The notes: generated from the letters alone by a model not told the origin. Shown: positions 40,535-50,696, counted from the stretch's first letter. The stretch is DNA of 64,000 bases from an uncultured Oscillospiraceae bacterium (GCA_950075865.1 CATMVA010000005.1:1-64000); one strand, 5' to 3'. Numbers and translations: made by a program.

Positions 40535-42139
40535 TTACAGCTGAGGGCCGGCCTCCACAAGGGCCTTACCGGCATCATTGGTGGTGTACTTGGCGAAGTT
40601 TTTGATGAACCGGCCAGAGAGATCCTTGGCCTTCTCCTCCCACTGGGTGGGGTCGGCGTAGGTGTCACGGGGATCCAGAATGGCGGGATCCACGCCTGGT
40701 AGGGCGGTGGGCACCTCAAAGTTGAAGTAAGGGATGGTCTTGGTGGGTGCCTTGTTGATGGAGCCATCCAGGATGGCGTCGATGATACCCCGGGTGTCTT
40801 TGATGGAGATCCGCTTGCCGGTGCCGTTCCAGCCGGTGTTTACCAGGTAGGCCTTGGCGCCCGACTTCTCCATCTTCTTCACCAGCTCCTCAGCGTACTT
40901 GGTGGGGTGGAGTTCCAGAAAGGCTTGGCCGAAGCAGGCGGAGAAGGTGGGGGTGGGCTCGGTGATGCCCCGCTCAGTGCCCGCCAGTTTGGCGGTGAAG
41001 CCGGAGAGGAAGTAGTACTTGGTCTGCTCGGGGGTGAGGATGCTCACCGGGGGCAGCACGCCGAAAGCATCAGCCGAGAGGAAGATCACGTTCTTGGCGG
41101 CGGGGCCGGCGGACACAGGGCGGACGATCTTCTCGATGTGGTCGATGGGGTAGCTGACACGGGTGTTCTCGGTAACACTCTTGTCGGCAAAGTCGATTTT
41201 GCCGTCGGCGTCCAGAGTCACATTCTCCAGCAGGGCGTTCCGGCGGATGGCATTATAGATATCGGGCTCGGATTCCTTATCCAGGTTGATGACCTTGGCA
41301 TAGCAGCCGCCCTCGAAGTTGAACACGCCTTCGTCGTCCCAGCCGTGTTCGTCATCGCCGATGAGTAGACGCTTGGGGTCAGTAGACAGGGTGGTCTTGC
41401 CGGTGCCGGACAGACCAAAGAAGATGGCGGTGTTCTCGCCGTTCATGTCGGTGTTGGCCGAACAGTGCATGGATGCGATGCCCTTCAGGGGCAGGTAATA
41501 GTTCATCATGGAGAACATGCCCTTTTTCATCTCACCGCCGTACCAGGTGTTGAGGATGACCTGCTCACGGGAGGTGATGTTGAAGACTACCGCAGTCTCG
41601 GAGTTGAGACCCAGCTCCTTATAGTTTTCTACTTTGGCCTTGGAGGCGTTGTAGACCACGAAGTCGGGCTCAAAGTTGGCCAGCTCGGACTCGGTAGGCT
41701 GGATGAACATGTTCTTGATGAAGTGAGCCTGCCAAGCCACCTCCACGATGAAGCGGACAGCCATGCGGGTGTCGTGGTTGGCACCGCAGAAGGCATCCAC
41801 CACATAGAGCTTCTTGCCGGACAGTTCCTTCTGGGCCAGGGCCTTCACCGCCTCCCAGGTCTCCTTGGAGGCGGGGTGGTTGTCGTTGGGATAGGCCTCG
41901 GAAGTCCACCACACGGTGTCCTTGGAGTTCTCATCCATGACAATGAACTTGTCCTTGGGGGAGCGGCCGGTGTAGATGCCGGTCATGACATTGACGGCGC
42001 CCAACTCACTGACCTGGCCCTTGTCATAGCCGGTAAGGGAAGGAGCGGTCTCGTCCCGGAACAGATCCTCGTAGGAGGGATTGTAAATGATTTCGGTGGT
42101 GCCAGAGATACCATACTTGGTTAGATCGATGTTTGACAT
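40535..42139 (-). CDS. pckA: Phosphoenolpyruvate carboxykinase (ATP)
   Basis: A 534-residue enzyme interconverting oxaloacetate plus ATP and PEP plus CO2. The P-loop [12 protein letters not shown] and the CO2/metal site [20 protein letters not shown] are intact. In fermenting gut Clostridia it often runs in the carboxylating direction. It is the last gene downstream of the decarboxylase pump on the same strand, so PEP, oxaloacetate and pyruvate are linked with ATP gain and Na+ export. A GGAAAGGTAGG ribosome-binding site precedes the ATG. Confidence 0.97.
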   Translation of the reverse strand: MSNIDLTKYGISGTTEIIYNPSYEDLFRDETAPSLTGYDKGQVSELGAVNVMTGIYTGRSPKDKFIVMDENSKDTVWWTSEAYPNDNHPASKETWEAVKALAQKELSGKKLYVVDAFCGANHDTRMAVRFIVEVAWQAHFIKNMFIQPTESELANFEPDFVVYNASKAKVENYKELGLNSETAVVFNITSREQVILNTWYGGEMKKGMFSMMNYYLPLKGIASMHCSANTDMNGENTAIFFGLSGTGKTTLSTDPKRLLIGDDEHGWDDEGVFNFEGGCYAKVINLDKESEPDIYNAIRRNALLENVTLDADGKIDFADKSVTENTRVSYPIDHIEKIVRPVSAGPAAKNVIFLSADAFGVLPPVSILTPEQTKYYFLSGFTAKLAGTERGITEPTPTFSACFGQAFLELHPTKYAEELVKKMEKSGAKAYLVNTGWNGTGKRISIKDTRGIIDAILDGSINKAPTKTIPYFNFEVPTALPGVDPAILDPRDTYADPTQWEEKAKDLSGRFIKNFAKYTTNDAGKALVEAGPQL

Positions 42140-42189
42140 GGTGTTTGTCCTACCTTTCCAAATATTTTAATTGACAGAGAGAAGCGCTG

Positions 42190-43518
42190 TCAGCCGAACA
42201 ACTGGATCAGGAAGCCGGCCGCAATGGCCGAGCCGATAACGCCGGCCACGTTGGGGCCCATGGCGTGCATCAGCAGGAAGTTGTTGGGATCGGTCTCCCG
42301 GCCCACATCCTGACTGACCCGGGCGGCCATGGGAACGGCGGACACGCCGGCCGAGCCGATGAGGGGGTTGATCTTGCCACCCGACAGCTTATACATGAGT
42401 TTGCCCACCAGTAATCCGCCGATGGTGGAGAAGCAGAAGGCCACAACGCCCAGGATCACGATCTTGATGGTCTCCCAGGAGAGGAAGCGGGAAGCCACGG
42501 TGGTGGCGCCCACGCTGATGCCCAGGAACAGGGTGACGATGTTCATCAGGGCGTTTTGGGCGGTATCACTGAGCCGATCGGTGACGCCGGTTTCCCGCAG
42601 CAGGTTGCCGAACATAAGGCAGCCGATCAGGGGGGCGGTGGAGGGGATTAGCAGGATAACGAAGGTGGCCACCAAAATGGGGAAGATGATCTTCTCAGCT
42701 TTGGACACGGGCCGGGCCTGCTTCATTTTTACCTTCCGCTCCTCCTCGGAGGTCAGAGCCCGCATGAGGGGCTTCTGGATCATGGGAATGAGGGCCATGT
42801 AGGAGTAGGCCGCAATGGCGATGGGCCCAAGGAGGTGAGGAGCCAGCATCATGGCAGTCAGAATGGCCGTGGGTCCATCGGCACCGCCGATAATACCGAT
42901 GGCGCCCGACTCGGGACCGGTGAAGCCCAGCAGGATGGCACCGAACATGGCCAGGAACACGCCCAGCTGGGCGGCAGCACCCAGCAGCAGGGAAGAGGGG
43001 CTGGCGATCAGCGGACCGAAGTCGGTCATGGCGCCGATGCCGATAAAGATCAGACAGGGGTACAGACCGGCTTTGACACCGATGTAGAGAATGTCCAGCA
43101 GGCCGCCGTGGTGGATGATGTCAGTGAAAGACAGGTGCTCAATGATCTTTTCCTCTACCTCCGCTTTTTCCTCGGCGGTGCAGGTCAGGCGGGCCAGATA
43201 CTCCTCAATAGGGATCTGGCGGATGCCGTCATCCACCGTCTCATAGAGGGCCACGTCATTGACGGGGTCGTAGGCAGACTCGTTAACATAGGCGTCCCAC
43301 ATGGGCATGTGGTACAGCCCGCCCCCGGGGATATTGGTCAGCAGTACACCAAAGGCAATGCCTACCAGCAACAGGGGCTCGAACTTTTTCACAATGCCAA
43401 AGTACAGCAGTACAAAGGCAAGGGCGATCATGATCAGGTTTTTCCAGCCTCCGTCGGCAAAGAAGCCGGCGAAGCCGGAGTCCATCACCAGACCGGAGAG
43501 GGTTCCTAAAATATCCAT
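42190..43518 (-). CDS. oadB: Oxaloacetate decarboxylase Na+ pump, beta subunit
   Basis: A 442-residue membrane protein of the decarboxylase pump family, nine or more hydrophobic helices. It decarboxylates carboxybiotin and moves Na+ out. Conserved stretches are GGADGPTAI (the Asp region, in IGIIGGADGPTAILTAMMLA) and GSAGVSAVPMAARVSQDVGR near the end. It is longer at the N-terminus (about 60 residues) than classic OadB. It lies between the carrier gene and pckA. Confidence 0.95.
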   Translation of the reverse strand: MDILGTLSGLVMDSGFAGFFADGGWKNLIMIALAFVLLYFGIVKKFEPLLLVGIAFGVLLTNIPGGGLYHMPMWDAYVNESAYDPVNDVALYETVDDGIRQIPIEEYLARLTCTAEEKAEVEEKIIEHLSFTDIIHHGGLLDILYIGVKAGLYPCLIFIGIGAMTDFGPLIASPSSLLLGAAAQLGVFLAMFGAILLGFTGPESGAIGIIGGADGPTAILTAMMLAPHLLGPIAIAAYSYMALIPMIQKPLMRALTSEEERKVKMKQARPVSKAEKIIFPILVATFVILLIPSTAPLIGCLMFGNLLRETGVTDRLSDTAQNALMNIVTLFLGISVGATTVASRFLSWETIKIVILGVVAFCFSTIGGLLVGKLMYKLSGGKINPLIGSAGVSAVPMAARVSQDVGRETDPNNFLLMHAMGPNVAGVIGSAIAAGFLIQLFG

Positions 43519-43531
43519 GGATGGGCCCCCC

Positions 43532-43918
43532 TTATGCCAGAACGATCAGGGGCGAGCCAGTCTCCACAGTGCTTCCCTTCTGGACCACGATCTGAGCCAC
43601 GGTGCCATCTCGGGGGGCGAGGATCTCGTTCTCCATCTTCATGGCCTCAAGCACCACCAGCAGGTCGCCGGACTTGACGGACTGGCCCTGGGTCACCTCC
43701 ACCCGGAGGATAGCGCCGGGCATGGGGGCGGCTACCGTTTCGCCGGCGGCGGTAACGGCCGGGGCAGCGGGAGCGGGGGCTGCAGCAGCAACGGGGGCAG
43801 CTGCAGGGGTGGCAGGGGCAGCGGGAGCATAAGCCTCGTACTCATCCAGAAGGATAGCCTTGCCGGCCTCCACCTCGACCTCGTAAGTCTTTCCATTCAA
43901 AGTCACTTTATATTTCAT
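43532..43918 (-). CDS. Biotin carboxyl carrier subunit
   Basis: A 128-residue carrier. A Pro/Ala-rich flexible linker (about 35-65) leads to a biotinyl domain with EAMKMEN, where the lysine is biotinylated. It shuttles CO2 from the alpha subunit to the beta subunit. Start at 43918 (MKYKVTLNGKTYEVEVEAG). In classic pumps this domain is part of alpha; here it is separate, as in methylmalonyl-CoA and glutaconyl-CoA decarboxylases. Confidence 0.95.
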   Translation of the reverse strand: MKYKVTLNGKTYEVEVEAGKAILLDEYEAYAPAAPATPAAAPVAAAAPAPAAPAVTAAGETVAAPMPGAILRVEVTQGQSVKSGDLLVVLEAMKMENEILAPRDGTVAQIVVQKGSTVETGSPLIVLA

Positions 43919-43919
43919 C

Positions 43920-44243
43920 TTATTTGACCTCCTTGATGGACTTGAAGCGCAGCTCGTTGAGGGGCTTGCCCAGTTTGTCGGCCACAATGGCCATGAGCAT
44001 GGCGGCCTCCCGGTCGCCGACGTCGTAGAGCTTGATATCACCGGCTGAGCCGGGGGCCGCGGGACCCTCCTTGGCGGGAGCTGGAACGGCAGGGGCGGCG
44101 GGAGCTGGAGCTGTTTCACCCTTCTTGGCTGTCATAACTTTTCCCATGAGGGTGATGACCGCCATCAGCAGAACAAGTCCCACAAAAACCACACCATAGC
44201 CCAGCAGGGCAGCGATGGCAGCGTCGGAAATGGGCATCTTCAT
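43920..44243 (-). CDS. oadG: Oxaloacetate decarboxylase gamma-type subunit
   Basis: A 107-residue protein with one N-terminal membrane helix (ALLGYGVVFVGLVLLMAVIT) and a Pro/Ala linker, then a short C-terminal helical part. It joins alpha to the membrane part. It ends one base before the carrier ATG. The size and shape are right for OadG/MmdD-like subunits. Confidence 0.88.
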   Translation of the reverse strand: MKMPISDAAIAALLGYGVVFVGLVLLMAVITLMGKVMTAKKGETAPAPAAPAVPAPAKEGPAAPGSAGDIKLYDVGDREAAMLMAIVADKLGKPLNELRFKSIKEVK

Positions 44244-44259
44244 TTTTTGTTCCGCCCCC

Positions 44260-45660
44260 TTACGCTTCCTCGATGGTGTAGGTACATACGTTCTCTTCCT
44301 TGGCCTTTCGGTCCTCCAGGAACTTCTTGGCCTGATCGGGGAAGCAGATGTAGCTCATCAGGTCCTCCTCGCTGCGGGCCAGATCACCCAAGGCTTCCTT
44401 TGCCCTGGTAAACTCCTCGCCGGTCCGCTTGGAATCCTCGATCCGGCAGTCGGTGGGCTGGCCGCCCTGACCCAGGATCTTCTCCTCCAGTTCCTTGCTC
44501 ACCGGGCCGGGAGCGATGCCGTACTCGCCCTTAAAGTAGTTTTTGACCTCGTTGGAGATTTGCTTGTAGCGCTCGCCCATCAGGACATTGACCACCGCCT
44601 GGTTGCCCACCATCTGGGAGAGGGGGGTCACCAGGGGAGGATAGCCCAGGTCCTTTCGGACCGAGGGGATCTCAGCCAGGGCCTCGTCGAATTTGTCCAT
44701 GGCGCCCATATCCTTCAGGTTGGCAATCATGTTGGAGAGCATACCGCCGGGGACCTTGTACACCAGAGCCTGGGAGTCGGTGCCCATGCTCTTGGGGTTC
44801 AGGAGGCCAGAGTCGATGTATTTCTGCTTCATGGGCTTGAAGAAATCGTTGACCTTGTTGATGACCTTCTCATCCAGTCCGCAGTTGATACCATACTGCT
44901 GCATGGCGTAGAACATGGTCTCGGTGGCGGGCTGGGAGGTACCGTTGGACATGGCCGAAGTGGCGCAGTCGATGACGTCCACGCCGGATTCAATAGCCTT
45001 GGTCAGGGTCATGTAGGCCATACCGGTGGTGCAGTGGGTATGGAGGACAAGAGGCATATCGCCCACAGCGTCCTTGATGCCCTTGATGAGGCTCTCGGCC
45101 TCATAGGGGCTCATGGTGCCCGCCATGTCCTTCAGGCAGATGGTGTCAAAGCCCATCTCCTTAAGCTCCTTGCACATCTGGACGTACTTTTCCACAGTGT
45201 GGACGGGGCTCTGGGTGTAGGAGATGCAGCCGGAGGCTACAGTGTTCTTGGTGGCATACTTCTTGGTGGCCTCCAGGGCGGTTTTGATGTTCCGGAAGTC
45301 GTTGAGGGCATCAAAAATGCGGATGACGTCGATACCGTTCTTGATGGACAGTTCCACGAACTTCTCCACCACGTCGTCATGATAGTGCTTGTAGCCCAGC
45401 AGATTCTGGCCCCGCAGCAGCATCTGGAGCCGGGTGTTGGGCATGGCAGTGCGGATATTCCGCAGCCGCTCCCAGGGATCCTCGCCCAGATAGCGCAGGC
45501 AGGAGTCGAAGGTGGCGCCGCCCCAGCACTCTACGGAGTAATACCCCGCCTTGTCCATCTCACTCAGAATGCCCTCAAAGTCAGAAAAGGGCATACGGGT
45601 CGCGATCAGGGACTGCTGTGCGTCTCGCAGTACAGTTTCGGTGATCAAGGTCTGTTTCAC
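44260..45660 (-). CDS. oadA: Oxaloacetate decarboxylase alpha subunit
   Basis: A 466-residue carboxyltransferase. It opens TLITETVLRDAQQSLIATRM, has the metal and substrate residues (ECWGGATFDSCLRYL, then HTHCTTGMAY) and ends without a biotinyl domain, which is encoded separately two genes on. It transfers CO2 from oxaloacetate to the carrier. First gene of the operon oadA-oadG-carrier-oadB-pckA; AGGAGGATG lies directly upstream of the ATG. It could alternatively be a pyruvate carboxylase B chain, but the beta subunit makes the pump likely. Confidence 0.95.
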   Translation of the reverse strand: MKQTLITETVLRDAQQSLIATRMPFSDFEGILSEMDKAGYYSVECWGGATFDSCLRYLGEDPWERLRNIRTAMPNTRLQMLLRGQNLLGYKHYHDDVVEKFVELSIKNGIDVIRIFDALNDFRNIKTALEATKKYATKNTVASGCISYTQSPVHTVEKYVQMCKELKEMGFDTICLKDMAGTMSPYEAESLIKGIKDAVGDMPLVLHTHCTTGMAYMTLTKAIESGVDVIDCATSAMSNGTSQPATETMFYAMQQYGINCGLDEKVINKVNDFFKPMKQKYIDSGLLNPKSMGTDSQALVYKVPGGMLSNMIANLKDMGAMDKFDEALAEIPSVRKDLGYPPLVTPLSQMVGNQAVVNVLMGERYKQISNEVKNYFKGEYGIAPGPVSKELEEKILGQGGQPTDCRIEDSKRTGEEFTRAKEALGDLARSEEDLMSYICFPDQAKKFLEDRKAKEENVCTYTIEEA

Positions 45661-45840
45661 TGCAATACATCCTCCTTTATACTATGGTCGGGGGCGCAGT
45701 TTCCGCACTCCCAATGGGCTTATGAAAAGTTAGTGTATTTCTTAACGATACATAGCCCAATTCTAAACAATTATATCATATCATATTTCAAAAAAGATGC
45801 AAGGGAAATGTAGAAAAATTTGCAAATCGGGGAAAACGCC

Positions 45841-45869
45841 TTGCACTCCGGATTTTGGTATGCTATGAT
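45841..45869 (+). promoter_or_regulatory. malQ promoter
   Basis: TTGCAC (45841-45846), 17 bp, TATGAT (45864-45869), 35 bp before malQ. The rest of the 244-bp gap between oadA and malQ is AT-rich and holds nothing else I can name with confidence. Confidence 0.78.
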
Positions 45870-45904
45870 AAAAGCGCTTGATTCAATGAAAAGGCGGTGA
45901 CAAC

Positions 45905-47392
45905 ATGAGAAAAGCAGGTATTTTGATGCCAATTTTCTCTCTGCCCTCTCCCTATGGGATCGGTACCCTGGGTTCGGAGGCCAGAGCCTTTGTGGACTTT
46001 TTGGCGGCGGCGGGGCAGAGTTGTTGGCAGATTCTTCCCGTGGGCCCCACCAGCTACGGGGATTCCCCCTATCAGTCTTTTTCTTCCTTTGCGGGCAATC
46101 CCTATTTTGTTGATCTGGATACCCTGGTGGCCGAGGGGGTGTTGGAACCGGAGGAGTTCCGGGATCTTGACTGGGGCAGCGACCCAGAGTGTGTGGATTA
46201 CGGACTGCTGTACAAGACCCGCTATCCGGTGCTCCGGAAAGGATGTACCCGGTTGCTGGCGCAGGACAGGCCGGAATTTTCAGAATTCTGCCGGGAGCAG
46301 GCATTCTGGCTGGAGGACTATGCCCTGTTCATGGCGCTGAAGGATAAGTACGGTGGAGTGTCCTGGTTCAACTGGCCGGAGGGGGTCCGGATGCGGAAAT
46401 CCAGAGCCCTGGACAAGGCCCGGAAGGAGCTGGCCCGGGAGGTGGACTTCTGGAAGGGAGTTCAGTACTTCTTTTTCCACCAGTGGACGGCGCTCAAGGG
46501 GTACGCCAATGAAAGAGGGATATCCATCATCGGTGATTTGCCCATCTATGTATCCGGGGACAGCGCTGACGTGTGGGCCGATCCCGAACAATTCCAGTTG
46601 GATGAGTTCGGCCGCCCCAGCGAGGTGGCCGGTTGTCCGCCCGACGGCTTTTCTGCAGATGGCCAGCTTTGGGGCAATCCCCTTTTTGATTGGGAGAAGA
46701 TGAAGGGAGACGGCTATGCCTGGTGGCTGCGCCGGATCGCCTTCCAGTTCCGGTTCTATGATACGTTGCGTATCGATCATTTCCGGGGCTTTGAATCATA
46801 CTACGCCATTCCCTACGGGGAGGAGACCGCCCGTAATGGCCGGTGGCGCCCTGGTCCGGGGATCGCCTTCTTCGAGGCGGTGAACAGGACCCTGGGGCAG
46901 AAGGACATCATTGCCGAGGATCTGGGCTTTCTTACGCCTGAGGTGCACCAGCTGCTCCGGGAATCCGGTTATCCCGGCATGAAGGTGCTGGAGTTTGCCT
47001 TTGACAGTCGGGACGGAGGAAACGATTATCTGCCCCACCGGTATACCCCCCATTGTGTGGTATATGCCGGGACCCATGACAATGACACCATCCAGGGCTG
47101 GATGGCCTCGGCCGATCCAGAGGATGTCCGCTTTGCACGGGACTATTTGCGTCTTTCTGTTCAGGAGGGCTACCACTGGGGGATGATGCGGGCGGCCTGG
47201 GCCTCTCCGGCCGATCTGGCGGTGATGCAGTTTCAGGATATTCTGGGGCTGGGCAGCGAAGCCCGGATCAATATTCCCTCCACACTGGGGATCAACTGGA
47301 AATGGCGGGCCATGCCCGGCGCCTGGAATAGTGAGCTGGCTCAGCGCCTTTACCGGGATATGGAGGTCTATCAACGTCTTCCGGAACGTTGA
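45905..47392 (+). CDS. malQ: 4-alpha-glucanotransferase (GH77)
   Basis: A 495-residue amylomaltase that transfers glucan segments between maltodextrins. The GH77 signatures are visible: IIGDLPIYVSGDSADVWADP, the nucleophile Asp in RIDHFRGFE, the acid Glu in IIAEDLGFLT, and GTHDNDTIQGW. The length is normal. It starts after AAAGGCGGTG. Followed 46 bp later by fructokinase, which suggests a sugar-use unit. Confidence 0.97.
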   Translation: MRKAGILMPIFSLPSPYGIGTLGSEARAFVDFLAAAGQSCWQILPVGPTSYGDSPYQSFSSFAGNPYFVDLDTLVAEGVLEPEEFRDLDWGSDPECVDYGLLYKTRYPVLRKGCTRLLAQDRPEFSEFCREQAFWLEDYALFMALKDKYGGVSWFNWPEGVRMRKSRALDKARKELAREVDFWKGVQYFFFHQWTALKGYANERGISIIGDLPIYVSGDSADVWADPEQFQLDEFGRPSEVAGCPPDGFSADGQLWGNPLFDWEKMKGDGYAWWLRRIAFQFRFYDTLRIDHFRGFESYYAIPYGEETARNGRWRPGPGIAFFEAVNRTLGQKDIIAEDLGFLTPEVHQLLRESGYPGMKVLEFAFDSRDGGNDYLPHRYTPHCVVYAGTHDNDTIQGWMASADPEDVRFARDYLRLSVQEGYHWGMMRAAWASPADLAVMQFQDILGLGSEARINIPSTLGINWKWRAMPGAWNSELAQRLYRDMEVYQRLPER

Positions 47393-47437
47393 AGAGGAGC
47401 CTGGGGCTAAAACCTTGAAATAGGACAGGTGCTGTGA

Positions 47438-48397
47438 ATGGATATCGTTGCGTTGGGAGAGTTGCTGATCGATTTCACTCAGGATGGCGTTTCGGCCCAG
47501 GGGATGAATGAGTACGAGCGGAACCCGGGCGGTGCACCGGCCAATCTGCTGGTGGCTGCGGCCCATCTGGGTTGTGAGACGGCGATGATCGCCAAGGTGG
47601 GGGATGACATGCACGGACGGTATCTGAAGACCGTTCTGGAGGAGCATCATGTGGATATCTCCCATGTAATCCTGGACCCGGAGGTATTCACTACCCTTGC
47701 CTTTGTCAATATTGCGCCGGATGGGGAGCGTAGCTTTTCCTTTGCCCGGAAGCCTGGAGCGGATACCTGTCTCCGCGCGGATGAGGTGGACATGGGACTG
47801 GTCAGGGCTGGAAAAGTGTTCCATTTTGGGACCCTTTCCCTGACGGACGAACCGGTGAAGGGGACCACCATCGCGGCGGTACGGTCCGCGGCCGAAAGCG
47901 GCGTGACAGTATCCTTTGATCCCAATTACAGAGACAGCCTGTGGAGAAGCAGAACGGCTGCGGAGGCAGCGGTCCGTGAGGTCCTGCCCTACGTGGATAT
48001 TGTCAAGTGCAGCGAGGAGGAGACCGGGCTTTTGACCGGAGAGGAGGATTCTCTGTCTGCGGCTGAAAAGTTGGTGGCGGACGGGAAAAAAATCGTCATC
48101 GTTACCCTGGGGAAGCGGGGAGCTCTGGTGCGGAATAGGGAGGGCTACAGGCTGGTCCCGGCCTTCTCCGGGAATGTGGTGGACACCACGGGCGCGGGAG
48201 ATTCCTTCATGGGCGGTTTCCTGGCCGGGCTGGTGCGTTCCGGAAAAAAGCCGGAGGAGCTGTCTCTGGAGGAGTTGGCGACCTTTGCACGGTTAGGCAA
48301 TGCGGTGGCGATGCTCTGCGTACAGGGCCGGGGTGGCATCAACTCCATACCGGACAGAAAAGCTGTGGAAGCGCTGTTAAAGCGAGCTCAGCCGTAA
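47438..48397 (+). CDS. scrK: Fructokinase-like sugar kinase (PfkB family)
   Basis: A 319-residue carbohydrate kinase. It opens MDIVALGELLIDFTQDG, has the GGAPANLLVAAAHLG substrate motif and the anion-hole motif DTTGAGDSFMGGFLAGL with the catalytic Asp. It most likely phosphorylates fructose from sucrose. No sucrose hydrolase or transporter lies beside it. The ribosome-binding site is weak (GGACAGG). Confidence 0.93.
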   Translation: MDIVALGELLIDFTQDGVSAQGMNEYERNPGGAPANLLVAAAHLGCETAMIAKVGDDMHGRYLKTVLEEHHVDISHVILDPEVFTTLAFVNIAPDGERSFSFARKPGADTCLRADEVDMGLVRAGKVFHFGTLSLTDEPVKGTTIAAVRSAAESGVTVSFDPNYRDSLWRSRTAAEAAVREVLPYVDIVKCSEEETGLLTGEEDSLSAAEKLVADGKKIVIVTLGKRGALVRNREGYRLVPAFSGNVVDTTGAGDSFMGGFLAGLVRSGKKPEELSLEELATFARLGNAVAMLCVQGRGGINSIPDRKAVEALLKRAQP

Positions 48398-48482
48398 GAA
48401 GCGATGTGCGGCGGCATAACAGAGCAAAAAGTGACCCGGGCAATGAGGATGCCCGGGTCTTTGCATAAAAGGTGGGGATATT

Positions 48483-49292
48483 ATGGATCCCAAAACCGTA
48501 TGAAACGGATATTTTGGCCATACGGGATTCCGACCAGGGCAGGAGACCCTGATCGATGGGATCCGCTTCGGCCGGGATGTGATGGGGATCATGCCCACCG
48601 GAGGAGGAAAATCTGTATGTTACCAGATCCCGGCTTTATTGCTGCCCGGAACGACCCTGGCTATTTCTCCGCCGATATCCCTCATGAAGGACCAGGTCAC
48701 CGCCCTGCGGGAGAGCAATATCAGTGCGGTCTTTCTGAGCAGCTCTTATGTGGGCGCTGCGCTGATCGTGCGGGTCCTGCGGGGGAGCCGGGACCTGCGT
48801 ATCAGAGAACTGGGGTTGGAAGAACTGTCCACATTCGGACTGCTGAAGGAAACGTCCAGGGGACTGGTCGATCAGTACATAGATCGACTTGTGGAACAGG
48901 AATTGTTGATCGAAGCTGCCCACTCGACCCTGCGGACGACGCACAAGGCGGCAGCGGTACTGTTTCTCGGTGAACAGGTGACCATGCTGACCCGTACAGA
49001 GCCGCGGGAGGAAAAGAAACAGAAACATCAAGGAGAGAAGCGGTCGTCTTTGAGTAAGCCCGCCCAAGCGGATAGCGGCTTACTGGCAGCCCTCAAAGCG
49101 ACTCGAACGCGCCTGGCGCAGGAAGAAAGGGTGCCCGCGTATATTGTTTTCTCCAACGCCTTGCTGATCGATATGGCAGAAAAAGCGCCCAAAACAATGG
49201 AACAGTTTCTGGAGGTCTCCGGCGTGGGAGAAGTCAAAGCCTTCCGATATGGAACGATCTTTTTGCAAGTCATTTCAGAGTACGAGCAGTAA
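48483..49292 (+). pseudogene. recQ: recQ remnant: early stop plus large internal deletion
   Basis: The reading frame begins MDPKTV and then meets TGA (48501-48503), continues in the same frame with HTGFRPGQETLIDGIRFGRD and the Walker A region GIMPTGGGKSVCYQ, up to AVFLSSS. It then jumps to the RQC domain (YVGAALIVRVLRGSRDLRIR) and the HRDC domain. Helicase motifs Ia to VI, including DEAH, are missing (about 300 residues). The join is in frame, so an ATG at 48579 could still give a 237-residue protein with part of the ATPase site plus RQC and HRDC. An active helicase is excluded. Confidence 0.92.
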
Positions 49293-49299
49293 AGCACAA

Positions 49300-49323
49300 G
49301 CTCCGAACCTAAAGGTTCGGAGC
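49300..49323. terminator. Hairpin between recQ remnant and tRNA-Ala
   Basis: GCTCCGAACC and GGTTCGGAGC pair perfectly around TAAA. T residues after the stem are few on either strand, so it is a weak terminator, serving mainly the minus-strand tRNA. Confidence 0.65.
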
Positions 49324-49332
49324 CTGCTGTTC

Positions 49333-49408
49333 TGGTGGACGGTATGGGGATCGAACCCACGACCTCAGCGTTGCGAACGCTGCGCTCTCCCAGCTGAGCT
49401 AACCGCCC
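49333..49408 (-). tRNA. tRNA-Ala(CGC)
   Basis: A 76-nt tRNA with acceptor GGGCGGT/ACCGTCC including the G3-U70 pair that identifies alanine tRNAs, discriminator A and encoded CCA. The anticodon loop TTCGCAA gives CGC for GCG codons. Confidence 0.97.
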
Positions 49409-49565
49409 GAATATAAACACATTTGCGCCCGGTCAAGCAACGCTTTAGTATTATAGCAACAATTATCCAGGGTGTAAAGCCTTTTTTTAAAAATCTTTCC
49501 GGCAGGTTGATAATCTCTGCACCGTGCGTTATAATCACCATACACGAAAGAAGGAGGTGGAACAA

Positions 49566-50594
49566 ATGGAGTCAGGAAATGGAAAAATGATTGGCTATCC
49601 GCTTTTGAGCCGGTACCGCGGAGAACTGATGGGACTTGCCATACTGTGGGTCATGCTGTTCCATGCCTACAATGCTTCCTTTAGCCTGGCTGTTTTGAAC
49701 GGCGTCAAGGCGTTTGGATATCTTGGTGTGGATATTTTCATTTTCCTCTCAGGAATGGGGCTTCAGGTTTCCCTCTCCAAGGGACGAAAGTTGGGGGAAT
49801 ACCTTCTCAGGAGGGCTTTTCGGATCCTGCCGGCCTATTGGTTGGTGGTAGGGCTTTACGGCCTGTGGCTCCGTCTGTGTGGTCAGACAAGGATGGTGAC
49901 CGTGCTCTGGAGCATGTCCACGCTCCATTACTGGTTCCACATTCCCGACACCTTCAACTGGTATATCTCAGCCCTGATGGCGTTTTATCTTATCGCGCCG
50001 TTTTACGCCAGACTTCTTCGCCTTCGCTGCAAATGGCTTCTGACACTGGCGCTATCGGTTCTCTCCTACGGACTCTACCGTATGTCTATCGTACTTGGCG
50101 TAAACTATATGAGCGATTTCTTTTTCCGGATCCCCGCCTTTGCGCTGGGGGCTCTCTGGGGAAACCGGTTGGCGGAAGGAAGCCCCATGAGCAAGCGGGA
50201 TGCAGTGGGGTGGAGTTCCTTGGCGGTGGCAGGCGTCATCCTTATAGAGTTGACCCGGCGTAAAGTGATCTACCTTTCTTCCTGCTATCTCTTTGCCGCT
50301 GGGCTCGTGCCATGCTGCCTTCTGGCAGCCATTCTTCTGCACAGTTTGCCCTGGAAAGCGCCCGGGCAGATCCTGCGTCTGTTGGGGGAGTGCAGTTTAG
50401 AGATCTATCTTTTGAATGTGGTTTTTACCCGTGAATATCCGCTTCTGCGTGGGGCTTTCGGGTTTATTCAGAACCAATGGTTTTATTACGGAGTGGTTTG
50501 TGCCCTCAATCTTCTGTTGGGGATAGGGCTTCACAAGCTAATGGTCCCGCTGACGGCCCGTTTGGAAGGGTTGGGGGAGAAGACGGGCGCCTGA
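49566..50594 (+). CDS. Acyltransferase 3 family membrane protein
   Basis: A 342-residue protein with about ten membrane helices, of the OafA-like O-acyltransferase family. The N-terminal RYRGELMGLAILWVMLFHAY carries the catalytic-type His near residue 35, and FLGVDIFIFLSGMGL-like (here YLGVDIFIFLSGMGLQVSLS) follows. It acylates surface sugars or other envelope molecules; the target is unknown. AGGAGGTGG precedes the ATG at 49566. A weak hairpin (CAGATTT/AAATCTG) follows the gene. Confidence 0.9.
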   Translation: MESGNGKMIGYPLLSRYRGELMGLAILWVMLFHAYNASFSLAVLNGVKAFGYLGVDIFIFLSGMGLQVSLSKGRKLGEYLLRRAFRILPAYWLVVGLYGLWLRLCGQTRMVTVLWSMSTLHYWFHIPDTFNWYISALMAFYLIAPFYARLLRLRCKWLLTLALSVLSYGLYRMSIVLGVNYMSDFFFRIPAFALGALWGNRLAEGSPMSKRDAVGWSSLAVAGVILIELTRRKVIYLSSCYLFAAGLVPCCLLAAILLHSLPWKAPGQILRLLGECSLEIYLLNVVFTREYPLLRGAFGFIQNQWFYYGVVCALNLLLGIGLHKLMVPLTARLEGLGEKTGA

Positions 50595-50628
50595 TCAGAT
50601 TTCGCAACGGAAAAATCTGTTTCGACGG

Positions 50629-50657
50629 TTGATAAATTTCAGAAAATATTGTATAAT
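50629..50657 (+). promoter_or_regulatory. SRP RNA promoter
   Basis: TTGATA (50629-50634), 17 bp, TATAAT (50652-50657). The expected start is near 50,664, about 35 bp before the RNA core. Confidence 0.88.
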
Positions 50658-50696
50658 TCAATTTGTATTTGCCTGTCCTGGATAGGAGAAAACCTC

